NCBI GenBank assembly: GCA_947498765.1
Contig: CANMLG010000059.1
Coordinates: 39,231-103,230 of the forward strand
DNA from: an uncultured Aquimarina sp.
GTDB lineage: Bacteria; Bacteroidota; Bacteroidia; Flavobacteriales; Flavobacteriaceae
Reading direction: 5' to 3'
Length of the DNA stretch: 64,000 nt
Shown here piece by piece: positions 25,997 through 34,048 of this stretch. The notes under the pieces were generated by a model that saw only the letters and a program-made list of their open reading frames with translations, did not search any database and was not told the DNA's origin. Position numbers and translations under genes: made by a program. Numbering within the stretch: position 1 is the first letter of the stretch; each line of letters starts with the position of its first letter.

Positions 25997-27364
25997 TTAT
26001 ATAGATTTAGAGGCTAAAAAAGATGCTAGCCATTTCCCCGATAATTTAAGGCTTCGTTTTTGAGTTTTAAAATCCACATACACTAAACCAAAACGAGGAT
26101 AATAGCCTTCGGCCCACTCAAAATTATCGGTAAATGTCCATACAAAATATCCGTTTATTTTGCTTCCTTGTTGTTTTGCTTCAAGCACTTTTTGCAAATG
26201 CGATTGTAAATACGACAATCGATCATAATCTTGTATTTTACCATTAACTATTGTATCGGCAAAAGCCGCTCCGTTTTCGGTGATAAGAATATTTTTTACC
26301 CCTTTATAGCTATCAAATTGATGAATCATTTTACTAATGCTAGGCGGATACACCTCCCAGTCCATCAGTGTAGTTTTTACATTGCGATCTGTTGCTTTAA
26401 CAATTTTTGCTTTTAAATAAGGTGTCCACCAACTATGCTTTACAATTTCTCTGGTATAGACTTGAACACCTATAAAATCAAAATCAAAAATAACATCCTT
26501 TTCATCCCCAGGTTTTATAAAACTATTGATTCTTTTTAGTGCTGGTATTGTTTTTAAGGGATAACCAAGCCCTAGTGAAGGTTCAATAAAGAGTCTATTT
26601 AATAAGGCATCTGCTTTGTTTGCTGCAATAACATCTTTTTTATTGGCACTAAAAGGCTCCACATACGAACACGAAAAAGTAGTCCCTATATACCCATTTT
26701 TAACCCTTTGCCTTAAAATTCGCCCACCAATAGCCTGACATAATACGGCATGATGAATAGCCGGAATAAAATGACGCATTCCCTTTTTACCAGGTGCATG
26801 AACACCCAAAAAATAGCCCGCTCCCGTAAACACCATAGGCTCATTGAGTACCATCCAATGTTTTACTCGATCCCCAAATTGCAACGCACAAAATTTAGCA
26901 TATTCTTTAAACCAATGAATTATATTGCGATTTGACCACCCGCCTTTATCTTCTAATTTTTGCGGCAAATCCCAATGATATAAAGTTACCCAAGGAGTAA
27001 TACCACTTTCCAAACAATAATTGATTATGTTATTATAAAAAATAACACCATGACTGCTCTTTTTACCAGTCCCTTCTGGAATTAATCGGGACCATGAAAG
27101 TGAAAATCGATAATTTTTAATATTCATCTGCTTCATCAGATCAATATCTTCTTTATACTTATGATAAAAATCGGTAGCAACACGCCCATGGTGCCCATTA
27201 TATATTTTAGCCTTTCGAGAAGTAAATGTATCCCAAATTGAAGCTTGCTTGTCATGAATATCATAGGCACCTTCTATTTGATAAGCCGCTGTGGAAACAC
27301 CCCAATGAAAATCGTCACCAAAATCTTCGCTTTTTAAATCAAAATCATTATCAAAATCATTCAT
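25997..27364 (-). CDS. GH1 beta-glucosidase
   Basis: A 455-residue family GH1 beta-glycosidase, normal length, with no signal peptide, so cytoplasmic. The substrate-binding DFHWGVSTAAYQIEGA, the acid/base NEP (Glu175) and nucleophile ITENG (Glu363) are present, along with FTDNFEWAEGY near the end, the aglycone and glycone binding region. The ATG at 27364 overlaps the last base of the glycosyltransferase stop (TAATG), indicating translational coupling. With the glycosyltransferase and the LpxH-like phosphoesterase it forms a three-gene minus-strand operon, perhaps making and trimming a glycolipid (inferred). Confidence 0.93.
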   Translation of the reverse strand: MNDFDNDFDLKSEDFGDDFHWGVSTAAYQIEGAYDIHDKQASIWDTFTSRKAKIYNGHHGRVATDFYHKYKEDIDLMKQMNIKNYRFSLSWSRLIPEGTGKKSSHGVIFYNNIINYCLESGITPWVTLYHWDLPQKLEDKGGWSNRNIIHWFKEYAKFCALQFGDRVKHWMVLNEPMVFTGAGYFLGVHAPGKKGMRHFIPAIHHAVLCQAIGGRILRQRVKNGYIGTTFSCSYVEPFSANKKDVIAANKADALLNRLFIEPSLGLGYPLKTIPALKRINSFIKPGDEKDVIFDFDFIGVQVYTREIVKHSWWTPYLKAKIVKATDRNVKTTLMDWEVYPPSISKMIHQFDSYKGVKNILITENGAAFADTIVNGKIQDYDRLSYLQSHLQKVLEAKQQGSKINGYFVWTFTDNFEWAEGYYPRFGLVYVDFKTQKRSLKLSGKWLASFLASKSI

Positions 27365-28380
27365 TAAACAACACAATCTTTTGGTGAAGGAATGTCATAA
27401 GGGCTTAAAAGTAAATCAATAATCTCTTCAGTCATTTCGGGGTAATCCACAGCTATACGCTCATTAGTATTTACCCATTTTTTCACTTTATCCAAATGTT
27501 TTAATTTTAATGCTTTTAAAACTGGCACCCCCATTTGTTTTAATGCGGCGGCATTACATTGTTGCTCATATTGTCCTTTCATAGGTATGACTAATAATTT
27601 TTTCTTTAAAAAAAGAGCTTCTGCAGGAGTCTCAAAACCTGCACCACATAATACTCCCATACTACTTGCCATACTTTTTACAAAATCTTTATTGATTATT
27701 GGTTGAATTGAAACATTTTTAACTGTTACTGCTGTTTTATTGTGTTTAGAAAAAACTTGCCAAGTAACCTGTTCTATTTTGGAAAGAAACTTCATTATTT
27801 TTTTATCACTATAGGAAGGCAAATAAACGGTGTAGTGTTTTCCGTTTTCTACTATAGCATTTCGGATATCACTCCTTATAATTGGTGTAAAAATGCTTTC
27901 GTCAAAAGATTTAAAATGCAGACCAAACTGTTTGGATGTAGGCGCATACTTTTGAAGAATAAATCGCCCTAATACATCCTTTTTTTTGGGTTTGGGCACG
28001 TTTGAGGAAAGTACCGCTGCTTGATGACTAAAACTTATACAAGGCACTTGGGCTAATTTACACGCCCAAGCTGATATGGGTTCAAAATCATTAATTACTA
28101 AATCATAATTTTGAACAGGTAAACTTTTAATTTCATTTTGGATACGTTTAGTGTTGGCTTTCAAGTAAGTTTTCCAAACATCTACCCCTCCTTTTTTTCC
28201 AAAAATAAAACTTAAGCCTTTAAAACGATATTTGATTTCGTAAGGAATTTGAATATCTGCCTGTATCCCACTTACTAGTAAATCAAGTTCAATATTTTTA
28301 CGTTGAAGAATTGGAATAATATGCTTTGCCCTACTTAAATGCCCATTTCCTGTTCCCTGAATTGCATACAAGACTTTCAT
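27364..28380 (-). CDS. glycosyltransferase of the MurG/GT28-like fold
   Basis: A 338-residue GT-B glycosyltransferase. The N-terminal AIQGTGNGHLSRA nucleotide/membrane-binding loop and the C-terminal CGAGFETPAEALFLKK and MKGQYEQQCNAAALKQMGVP match the group of uncharacterised GT28-like (Glyco_trans_1_3) proteins. The sugar and acceptor are not readable from sequence; a lipid acceptor is likely given the fold and neighbours. It overlaps the next gene at TAATG and follows the LpxH-like gene by 3 nt. Confidence 0.85.
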   Translation of the reverse strand: MKVLYAIQGTGNGHLSRAKHIIPILQRKNIELDLLVSGIQADIQIPYEIKYRFKGLSFIFGKKGGVDVWKTYLKANTKRIQNEIKSLPVQNYDLVINDFEPISAWACKLAQVPCISFSHQAAVLSSNVPKPKKKDVLGRFILQKYAPTSKQFGLHFKSFDESIFTPIIRSDIRNAIVENGKHYTVYLPSYSDKKIMKFLSKIEQVTWQVFSKHNKTAVTVKNVSIQPIINKDFVKSMASSMGVLCGAGFETPAEALFLKKKLLVIPMKGQYEQQCNAAALKQMGVPVLKALKLKHLDKVKKWVNTNERIAVDYPEMTEEIIDLLLSPYDIPSPKDCVV

Positions 28381-28383
28381 AAC

Positions 28384-29238
28384 TTATTTGTCAGATTTCA
28401 TCAACTGAAATTCTTCAAGCATATTTTTAAAAAGCACTTCAGTTTCTAAAACTTCGTGATATTCAACTTCCATGTTATTTATTCCTTTCACCTTTAAATC
28501 AGATGCAAATTCGTACAATTCCCAAGCTCCTTCATTATATTCTAAGGCTGTTAAGTTTTCTATCCAATCACCCGAATTTAGATACATTACTTCTCCATAC
28601 TCATTCTTGATCCTACGCATTTCGGGTTGATGAATATGACCACAAATTACATAGTCATACTTATTATCAATGGCTATATCTGCTGCTATTTTCTCAAAAT
28701 CATTAATAAATTTAACTGCCGACTTTACACTATTCTTTATCTTTTTAGACATAGAAACAGGTTCTTTCCCCATTTTTTTACTCATATAATTTACTCCACT
28801 ATTCAGTAAAATCAACAAATCATAGCCTATGGCTCCTAATTTAGCAATCCATTTGGAATGCTGCATGGTCACATCAAAAACATCCCCATGAAAAATCCAC
28901 GCGCTTTCATTTCCTAAATTTAATAGCAACTTATTGACTATTTTAAATGACCCCATTTGAAAACCTTCAAACTTGCGCAACATTTCATCATGATTCCCTG
29001 TAATATAAGTTACTTGAACTCCTTTGGTGATCCATTGCATTACATGCTTTACCACTTTCATATGTGATTTTGGCCAGTATCGTTTTTTGAACTGCCAGAT
29101 ATCTATAATATCTCCATTTAAAATCACATGTTTGGGTTTTATGGACTTTAAATACAAGAGCAACTCTTTGGCATGACAGCCATAGGTTCCTAAATGTATA
29201 TCCGAAAGCACCAAAACTTCAACTACACGTTTTTTCAT
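28384..29238 (-). CDS. LpxH-like metallophosphoesterase
   Basis: A 284-residue calcineurin-like phosphoesterase with all metal motifs: LSDIHLG, LNGDIIDIW, ITGNHDEML, FHGDVFD and CGHIHQPEM. Sequence and length resemble UDP-2,3-diacylglucosamine diphosphatase (LpxH) relatives; whether this one makes lipid X for lipid A or acts on another pyrophosphate is open. It lies immediately upstream of a glycosyltransferase gene (3-nt gap), which favours a lipid-linked substrate. It is the first gene of the operon. Confidence 0.85.
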   Translation of the reverse strand: MKKRVVEVLVLSDIHLGTYGCHAKELLLYLKSIKPKHVILNGDIIDIWQFKKRYWPKSHMKVVKHVMQWITKGVQVTYITGNHDEMLRKFEGFQMGSFKIVNKLLLNLGNESAWIFHGDVFDVTMQHSKWIAKLGAIGYDLLILLNSGVNYMSKKMGKEPVSMSKKIKNSVKSAVKFINDFEKIAADIAIDNKYDYVICGHIHQPEMRRIKNEYGEVMYLNSGDWIENLTALEYNEGAWELYEFASDLKVKGINNMEVEYHEVLETEVLFKNMLEEFQLMKSDK

Positions 29239-29623
29239 AGAGCAGCTGCTGATCTTTTGGAAAGAATTTTTTTATACTTGAAAGGAGCGTAATAACTTTT
29301 GAAGCTTAAAATGAATAATTCAATTATCATGTCTTTAAGGTATAGGAATCGTTTTTTCATATGATAATATTTTATATTTATTATAGTTACAAAAACCTTG
29401 TATAAGACTAATACTTTTTAAGCTCCGCATTAAATTAGTGTAAAACTCAATCAATTTTAGAATTAAAAATATTTTAAATATAGTTCTTCAATATTATTAC
29501 AAAATTCACAAAACATTAATTTTGAGTTAATTATAAAAAAATTACACTAGCTTATTACCTTCTTAAGAAAAAATAAAATTTACTATGGCTATTTAATTTA
29601 AAATCAGCATATTTGTATTAGAA
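29239..29623. other. intergenic region upstream of two divergent units
   Basis: Strongly AT-rich. I see no ORF or RNA of confidence; a 17-codon frame (29311-29364) is too short to support. Confidence 0.45.
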
Positions 29624-29743
29624 ATGAATAACACAGTACAACATACCGCCTTTAACACTATTATTAAGTGTTCACTGCTTAACCGCAGATCTATGATGGT
29701 CTATATCCATTATATCAGGACGTTGTATTGTTGTAATCCCTAA
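29624..29743 (+). CDS. 39-residue small ORF, possible leader peptide 1
   Basis: ATG-initiated frame ending TAA, encoding 39 residues with no similarity I can name. It contains AFNTIIKCSLLNRR and MMVYIHYIRTLYCCNP. A terminator hairpin begins 37 nt after the stop. Together with the next small ORF, which shares AFN-x3-K-C-L and MV-x-[IV]H-like spacing, this suggests leader peptides that control termination, or small expressed RNAs. A promoter-like CATATTTG sits a few bases upstream. Confidence 0.35.
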   Translation: MNNTVQHTAFNTIIKCSLLNRRSMMVYIHYIRTLYCCNP

Positions 29744-29779
29744 GTTTAAATTTTAAACAAATCAAATTACATAACACCA

Positions 29780-29812
29780 AAAGCGTCCACTTAAAAATGG
29801 ACGCTTTTTTTA
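29780..29812 (+). terminator. terminator after small ORF 1
   Basis: AAAGCGTCCA and TGGACGCTTT pair perfectly around an 8-nt loop and are followed by T runs. It indicates that something upstream is transcribed. Confidence 0.88.
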
Positions 29813-29847
29813 TTGCCTAAAAACAAACTAACTAAAATTATTACCCA

Positions 29848-29955
29848 TGACTTATCAAGCTTTTAATTCTCTAAAAAAATATGCTACCTGTAAACTATAT
29901 ATTATGGTGCGCGTGCATATACTATTTCCAAAAGGTGTCACAATCAAAATTTAAG
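29848..29955 (+). CDS. 35-residue small ORF, possible leader peptide 2
   Basis: Begins TTACCC-ATG and reads MTYQAFNSLKKYATCKLY then IMVRVHILFPKGVTIKI before TAA. It resembles small ORF 1 in the order AFN, Lys, Cys-x-Leu, MV-x-[IV]-H. A terminator hairpin lies 27 nt after the stop. No function is known. Confidence 0.35.
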
Positions 29956-29982
29956 GCTATTTATAATAACCTAAAAAAAACT

Positions 29983-30010
29983 AAAGACACCTCCAAAGGG
30001 TGTCTTTTTT
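29983..30010 (+). terminator. terminator after small ORF 2
   Basis: AAAGACACC pairs with GGTGTCTTT around a short loop and is followed by T bases. Confidence 0.8.
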
Positions 30011-30054
30011 CATTTATACCAATTTCAAAACCAATCTTAAAAATCAATATTACC

Positions 30055-30213
30055 ATGAAAATCTTAACTAACATTTTAGCTAAAATTGACAACACTTTAA
30101 CAAAAGGAGCTTTAAGCTACATTAACAAAGTAAGCCATACTTTATACCCAAAAACTTATTTGGAAGATGAAGATGATGATGAGGAAGACAATGAGCCTAT
30201 TTTGTTTATTTGA
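30055..30213 (+). CDS. 52-residue acidic-tailed small protein
   Basis: ATG follows ATTACC, like small ORF 2. The first 35 residues are amphipathic and basic (KILTNILAKIDNTLTKGALS, HTLYPKTYL); the last 17 are strongly acidic (EDEDDDEEDNEP) and end in ILFI. A perfect 13-bp terminator hairpin follows. It is more protein-like than the two upstream ORFs. No family is recognised. Confidence 0.5.
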   Translation: MKILTNILAKIDNTLTKGALSYINKVSHTLYPKTYLEDEDDDEEDNEPILFI

Positions 30214-30228
30214 CGATGCTGCTTTTTT

Positions 30229-30270
30229 ATGATAACCTCAAAAATTATTGAGGTTATCATAACTCTTTTT
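30229..30270 (+). terminator. strong terminator after small ORF 3
   Basis: ATGATAACCTCAA (30229-30241) pairs perfectly with TTGAGGTTATCAT (30248-30260), followed by a T-rich run. Confidence 0.92.
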
Positions 30271-30343
30271 CTTTTCATAAAAAACAAAATATATTACAGA
30301 GGCAAAAATTTCATAAATTGTATAATCTAGTAAAACTATACAA

Positions 30344-31606
30344 ATGTCCCTTTATAAGAATGACAGTAAAAAACTAGCAGAACATTTTTTCCGTAATGAA
30401 TATGGAAAATTAGTTGCTGTGATTGCGCGATATATGGGTTCTAAAAATATAGAAACAGCCGAAGATATTGTTCAAGAAACCTTACTAAAAGCGGTAGCTC
30501 ATTGGCAACATTCTGGAATTCCAAAAAACCCACAAGCCTGGCTTTACACCACAGCAAAAAACCTCACTTTAAATAATATTAAGCGAAAAAAACACGAATC
30601 CAATTACCTCCTTAATACTTTTAAAAAAGAGTACCAAATAAATCCCATTGAATTTTCGGAAGACCTAATTATGGATGGACAACTAAACATGATGTTTGCT
30701 TGTTGCCACCCTTCAATTTCCGAGAACTCTCAAATAGCACTCATTTTAAAAATTTTATGTGGCTTTAGTATTTCCGAAATTGCTAATTCCTTTTTTACCA
30801 CTAATGAAACTATTAACAAAAGATTAGTTCGGGGACGAAAACAATTAAGAAAAAGTAATTTTGATGTAGACATTATCCAAAATATTAATGACAATGTAAA
30901 AATTGTTCTTAAAACTATTTACTTGTTATTTAATGAAGGTTATTACCCAAGTAAAAAAACAACTCCTTTTCAATACGATTTGTGCCTGGAAGCAATTAGA
31001 CTAACAAAACTTTTAATTAAAAGTGATCATATTAAATCTAAGGCTGAATGCCATGCACTACTTGCTTTAATGTATTTAAATTGCTCTCGTTTTGAAGCTC
31101 GATTGGATACTGCTAATCAAACAACTATTGAGCTCCCTAAACAGGATCGTTCATTATGGAATCAAGATTTAATTCAATTAGGCATACACCAATTACAGCT
31201 TGCCACCGATGAAAATAGTATTTCTAAATACTTAATTCTTGCTACTATATCAGCGCAACATTGCATTGCAAAAACTTATGAAACAACAGACTGGAACAGT
31301 ATCGTTTCATTATACGATCAACTGCTAAGTATAGAAAACTCTCCTATTATCCATTTAAATAAAAGCGTGGCTTTATCTAAAACCAAGGGAAATAAAGAAG
31401 CCATTACTCAATTGCTCCACTTAAAAACCAATTCAGACATAGAAAATCATTATCTATTCCACGCCACGTTAGGAGAACTATTTAAAAATGAAAAGCAGTT
31501 TAAAAAAGCTAAAAGTGCCTACCTAAAAGCCATTAACTTAACCAAAAATTCCAGAAATATTATACTGCTCAATAAAAAAATAAATGACCTTGTCCCTATT
31601 TCCTAA
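30344..31606 (+). CDS. ECF sigma factor, ECF42-like with TPR-type C-terminal extension
   Basis: A 420-residue protein, much longer than a normal ECF sigma. Region 2 (NEYGKLVAVIARYMGS, ETAEDIVQETLLKAVAHW) and region 4 (ILKILCGFSISEIANSFFTT) are followed by a long helical part with ALMYLNCSRFEARLD and SPIIHLNKSVALSKTKG, corresponding to the TPR-like tail of ECF42 sigma factors. These replace an anti-sigma factor by self-regulation and are encoded with a DGPF/YCII partner; here the partner follows 46 bp downstream. Target promoters are not visible. Confidence 0.9.
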   Translation: MSLYKNDSKKLAEHFFRNEYGKLVAVIARYMGSKNIETAEDIVQETLLKAVAHWQHSGIPKNPQAWLYTTAKNLTLNNIKRKKHESNYLLNTFKKEYQINPIEFSEDLIMDGQLNMMFACCHPSISENSQIALILKILCGFSISEIANSFFTTNETINKRLVRGRKQLRKSNFDVDIIQNINDNVKIVLKTIYLLFNEGYYPSKKTTPFQYDLCLEAIRLTKLLIKSDHIKSKAECHALLALMYLNCSRFEARLDTANQTTIELPKQDRSLWNQDLIQLGIHQLQLATDENSISKYLILATISAQHCIAKTYETTDWNSIVSLYDQLLSIENSPIIHLNKSVALSKTKGNKEAITQLLHLKTNSDIENHYLFHATLGELFKNEKQFKKAKSAYLKAINLTKNSRNIILLNKKINDLVPIS

Positions 31607-31652
31607 ACTCAATTGTTATAAGGGTATAGTATTAACTTAACATATCATTATT

Positions 31653-32009
31653 ATGAAAGAATTTTTGTTATTAATTAGAAGTGAAGAAACCTCAAAAACG
31701 AGTCTTTCTCCCGAACAATTACAAGTACACATTGAAAAAGTTGGTGGATTTATTAAACGACTTACCGAAGAAGGTAAAATGAAAAGTGCTCAACCCTTGG
31801 AAATGGACGGAAAAATACTTTCGTACAAAAATGGAAAAATCATTGATGGCCCATATAATGAAACTAAGGAAATTATATCGGGGTATTACCATTTGCTTGC
31901 AAAAGATTTAGAAGAAGCCATTGAAATCACCAAACAAGACCCTCGATTTGAAGAAGGAATTTGGAGTATTGAAATACGCCCTATTAAAAAGGTAGTAGGT
32001 ATAAACTAA
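31653..32009 (+). CDS. YCII/DGPF-family protein, partner of ECF42
   Basis: A 118-residue YCII-domain protein with the family start KEFLLLIRSEE, and DGPYNETKEIISGYYHL holding the DGPF-like motif (DGPY here). DGPF proteins are linked to ECF42 sigma factors and to dioxygenase-fold chemistry; the exact activity is unknown. It usually precedes the sigma gene, whereas here it follows. Confidence 0.9.
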   Translation: MKEFLLLIRSEETSKTSLSPEQLQVHIEKVGGFIKRLTEEGKMKSAQPLEMDGKILSYKNGKIIDGPYNETKEIISGYYHLLAKDLEEAIEITKQDPRFEEGIWSIEIRPIKKVVGIN

Positions 32010-32021
32010 TTTTTCTCTTTG

Positions 32022-32057
32022 TTAAGACTATTCGTCTAACAAAACGGATAGTCTTAA
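32022..32057 (+). terminator. hairpin after the YCII gene
   Basis: TTAAGACTATTCG and CGGATAGTCTTAA form a 13-bp stem with one mismatch 13 bp past the stop. The T tail is short, so termination is probable but less certain. Confidence 0.65.
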
Positions 32058-32111
32058 AATTATATTAAAAGAACAAAAAATACACTAATTACAAATTAAA
32101 ACAGGCTTTGA

Positions 32112-32234
32112 GAGGCGCCTCAAAAATTAGGGTATCAACGCAACGCCTTCTATCTCCCAAGAAAAATTGCTACCATCAATGTTGGAGAGGTTACCACCAC
32201 TAAAAAAGTTTTAGTTAAGCAACAACATCATTAA
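32112..32234 (+). pseudogene. remnant of a T9SS sorting domain
   Basis: A 40-codon open frame without start codon, just before the convergent gene, ends IATINVGEVTTTKKVLVKQ and QHH before TAA. TTKKVLVK before a stop is the usual ending of a T9SS sorting domain. The rest of the gene is missing; upstream is only an in-frame TGA. Confidence 0.45.
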
Positions 32235-32236
32235 TA

Positions 32237-33100
32237 TTATTCTTTTCTTGAAATACGTACATTAATGTCAATGTCTGGCCACAGCTTATTTTCATGAAAT
32301 TCGCCACAAACTTTATTTAATTCATCAAAAGCCTGATCCCATTTAAAAAAACCTAGATCTTCTATTTTTCCTTTTAATAGTAAATGATCATCCTTTTCTG
32401 TAACGTCAAATACCATTTGTTTATTAATTCCATTTAACGATAATGCTACTACAGCTTCTTTTTCATTATATTCAATAACCTTACCTGTTATAGTGGGTTC
32501 AAGAAAAGCAAAAAATGCACTCTTCACATTTGTTGTTCTAACTCCCTCTTTATCATCAATATTTACCGAAGCTGTATTAATAATAATATTAGCGTTAGCT
32601 AATAAATCAATTGTTTTTTCGGCATTGTTATTTAAATTATAAAAGACCTCATCAAAAGTCCCAGACACCCCCACTCTGGTATCAAAATCTTGGTATTTGT
32701 ATGCTGTCCAAAAAATAGCGCATTTAAATGCTTCCACATTAACATCCGGCTCACTATTTAATATACTTAAAAAATTCTCAAAAACTTGTTTTTCAGCTGT
32801 AGTTAAAACTGCTTCTCCTAGGGGAGGCATTATTGCATTATCTGTTGCGTTAATTCTTTTTATAATATTACTAATAGCCGATTTAGTTTTATCAAAACTA
32901 TCATAACGCGAAGAGCCTTCGCTATGAAAATTATGACAACTTAAACACTTTGCATTTAAAATAGTACTCAGTTGTTCATCAAAAACAACTCTAGCTTCGG
33001 CATCATTTGAAGGGAATAACTTATCCGAACTTTCGGAAACACAACCGATATTAAAAAAAATACCGATTAGGTAAATTAATATTAATTTGTAATTTGACAT
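32237..33100 (-). CDS. lipoprotein fusion: cytochrome c domain plus YceI-like domain
   Basis: A 287-residue lipoprotein (Cys20 in IFFNIGC). Residues 45-115 form a small c-type cytochrome-like domain with CLSCH (Cys52, Cys55, His56) and a likely distal ligand Met91 in IMPPLGEA. The C-terminal half (about 120-287) resembles a YceI-type lipocalin-like barrel, with WTAYKYQDFDTRVGV as its entry. The gene is last in a four-gene operon that also has a stand-alone YceI gene. A role in moving electrons to an isoprenoid quinone is a speculation from the two domains. Confidence 0.8.
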   Translation of the reverse strand: MSNYKLILIYLIGIFFNIGCVSESSDKLFPSNDAEARVVFDEQLSTILNAKCLSCHNFHSEGSSRYDSFDKTKSAISNIIKRINATDNAIMPPLGEAVLTTAEKQVFENFLSILNSEPDVNVEAFKCAIFWTAYKYQDFDTRVGVSGTFDEVFYNLNNNAEKTIDLLANANIIINTASVNIDDKEGVRTTNVKSAFFAFLEPTITGKVIEYNEKEAVVALSLNGINKQMVFDVTEKDDHLLLKGKIEDLGFFKWDQAFDELNKVCGEFHENKLWPDIDINVRISRKE

Positions 33101-33477
33101 TTTATAAGACTGATTTCATTAAACAATTCATCAAATCCTCCGTAGACTCCTTTTATAGAAACCTGTTTACCCACAACAAAATCTTCATGCTTTTTTTGAA
33201 ACTCACATTTTATATTCTTTCCTACAATAACCAAAGTACTATGCGCTGTAAACTCAACACTAGAAATAACTCCTGATATTTCCACTACTTTTTTTGATAT
33301 TCGTTTGGCTATTTTATTTTGATCTGCAACAAACTTATTTGATAATTCTTTGGCAGAAAAGAATAATTCACTTTTTACATCTTCCAAACTTTGAGGTGGT
33401 TTATTATACCTGTAAAAACCATAAATTAAGCAACCTATAAGCAAGACTAAAATTCCAGAAATAATTTTCTTTTTCAT
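33082..33477 (-). CDS. membrane-anchored OB-fold protein
   Basis: A 131-residue protein with one N-terminal membrane helix (IISGILVLLIGCLIYGFY) and a C-terminal tRNA_anti-like OB-fold (VVEISGVISSVEFTAHS, GKQVSIKGVYGGFDELF), a form common in Bacteroidota envelope proteins. It overlaps the YceI gene by 4 nt (ATGA) and the cytochrome gene by 19 nt, so all are one translation unit. The ligand is not known. Confidence 0.8.
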   Translation of the reverse strand: MKKKIISGILVLLIGCLIYGFYRYNKPPQSLEDVKSELFFSAKELSNKFVADQNKIAKRISKKVVEISGVISSVEFTAHSTLVIVGKNIKCEFQKKHEDFVVGKQVSIKGVYGGFDELFNEISLIKCQITN

Positions 33478-34025
33478 GATTTTTTATAATTAGCTTTAAC
33501 ACCTATCATGACTTCTTTTGCTATTTTTTCTTCAATTAAAGAAGGAATTTCCACATTATAATCTGATAAGGTTAAAGGGAAATCACATTCAAAATCAAAT
33601 GAATTATTGTCATTTAATTTTATTTTACCATTAATTTGAATAGGTTTTTTTATTCCATGAAAATGCATTTCGCCTTTAATTGAAACTTGAACAAATTCAT
33701 TTAAATTCAAATTAGCCAGGTCTAAATCATCAATTATTGTCCCCTTAAATTTAGCTGCAGGGTATTTGTCGGAGTGCACATATTTTTCATTAAAATGTTC
33801 TTCCATTAATGCCTTATCAAATTTAAAAGACTTCATTAATACATTAAATGCAATCATTTTATCACTCACTTCAAAAATACTTGCTACCTGAGCACTTTCT
33901 GCTTCTATTTTTTCAATTGGTGTTTCGGAGGAAAAATGTATGACACCTGTTCTGGTTAACATTTTTTGTGCTACTATTGGGGAAAGCACTAACAGTGTTA
34001 TTAGGGTTACTATCCAATTTTTCAT
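33474..34025 (-). CDS. YceI-family periplasmic protein
   Basis: A 183-residue YceI protein with a signal peptide (WIVTLITLLVLSPIVAQ). Typical YceI positions include GVIHFSSETP (usual IEWFSSKTP-like start), MHFHGIKKPIQINGKI and LTLSDYNVEIPS. The family binds isoprenoid lipids such as ubiquinone-like chains. The 4-nt overlap with the OB-fold gene supports coupled translation. Confidence 0.9.
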   Translation of the reverse strand: MKNWIVTLITLLVLSPIVAQKMLTRTGVIHFSSETPIEKIEAESAQVASIFEVSDKMIAFNVLMKSFKFDKALMEEHFNEKYVHSDKYPAAKFKGTIIDDLDLANLNLNEFVQVSIKGEMHFHGIKKPIQINGKIKLNDNNSFDFECDFPLTLSDYNVEIPSLIEEKIAKEVMIGVKANYKKS

Positions 34026-34048
34026 GATTATATAAGATTTAGTTGTTA

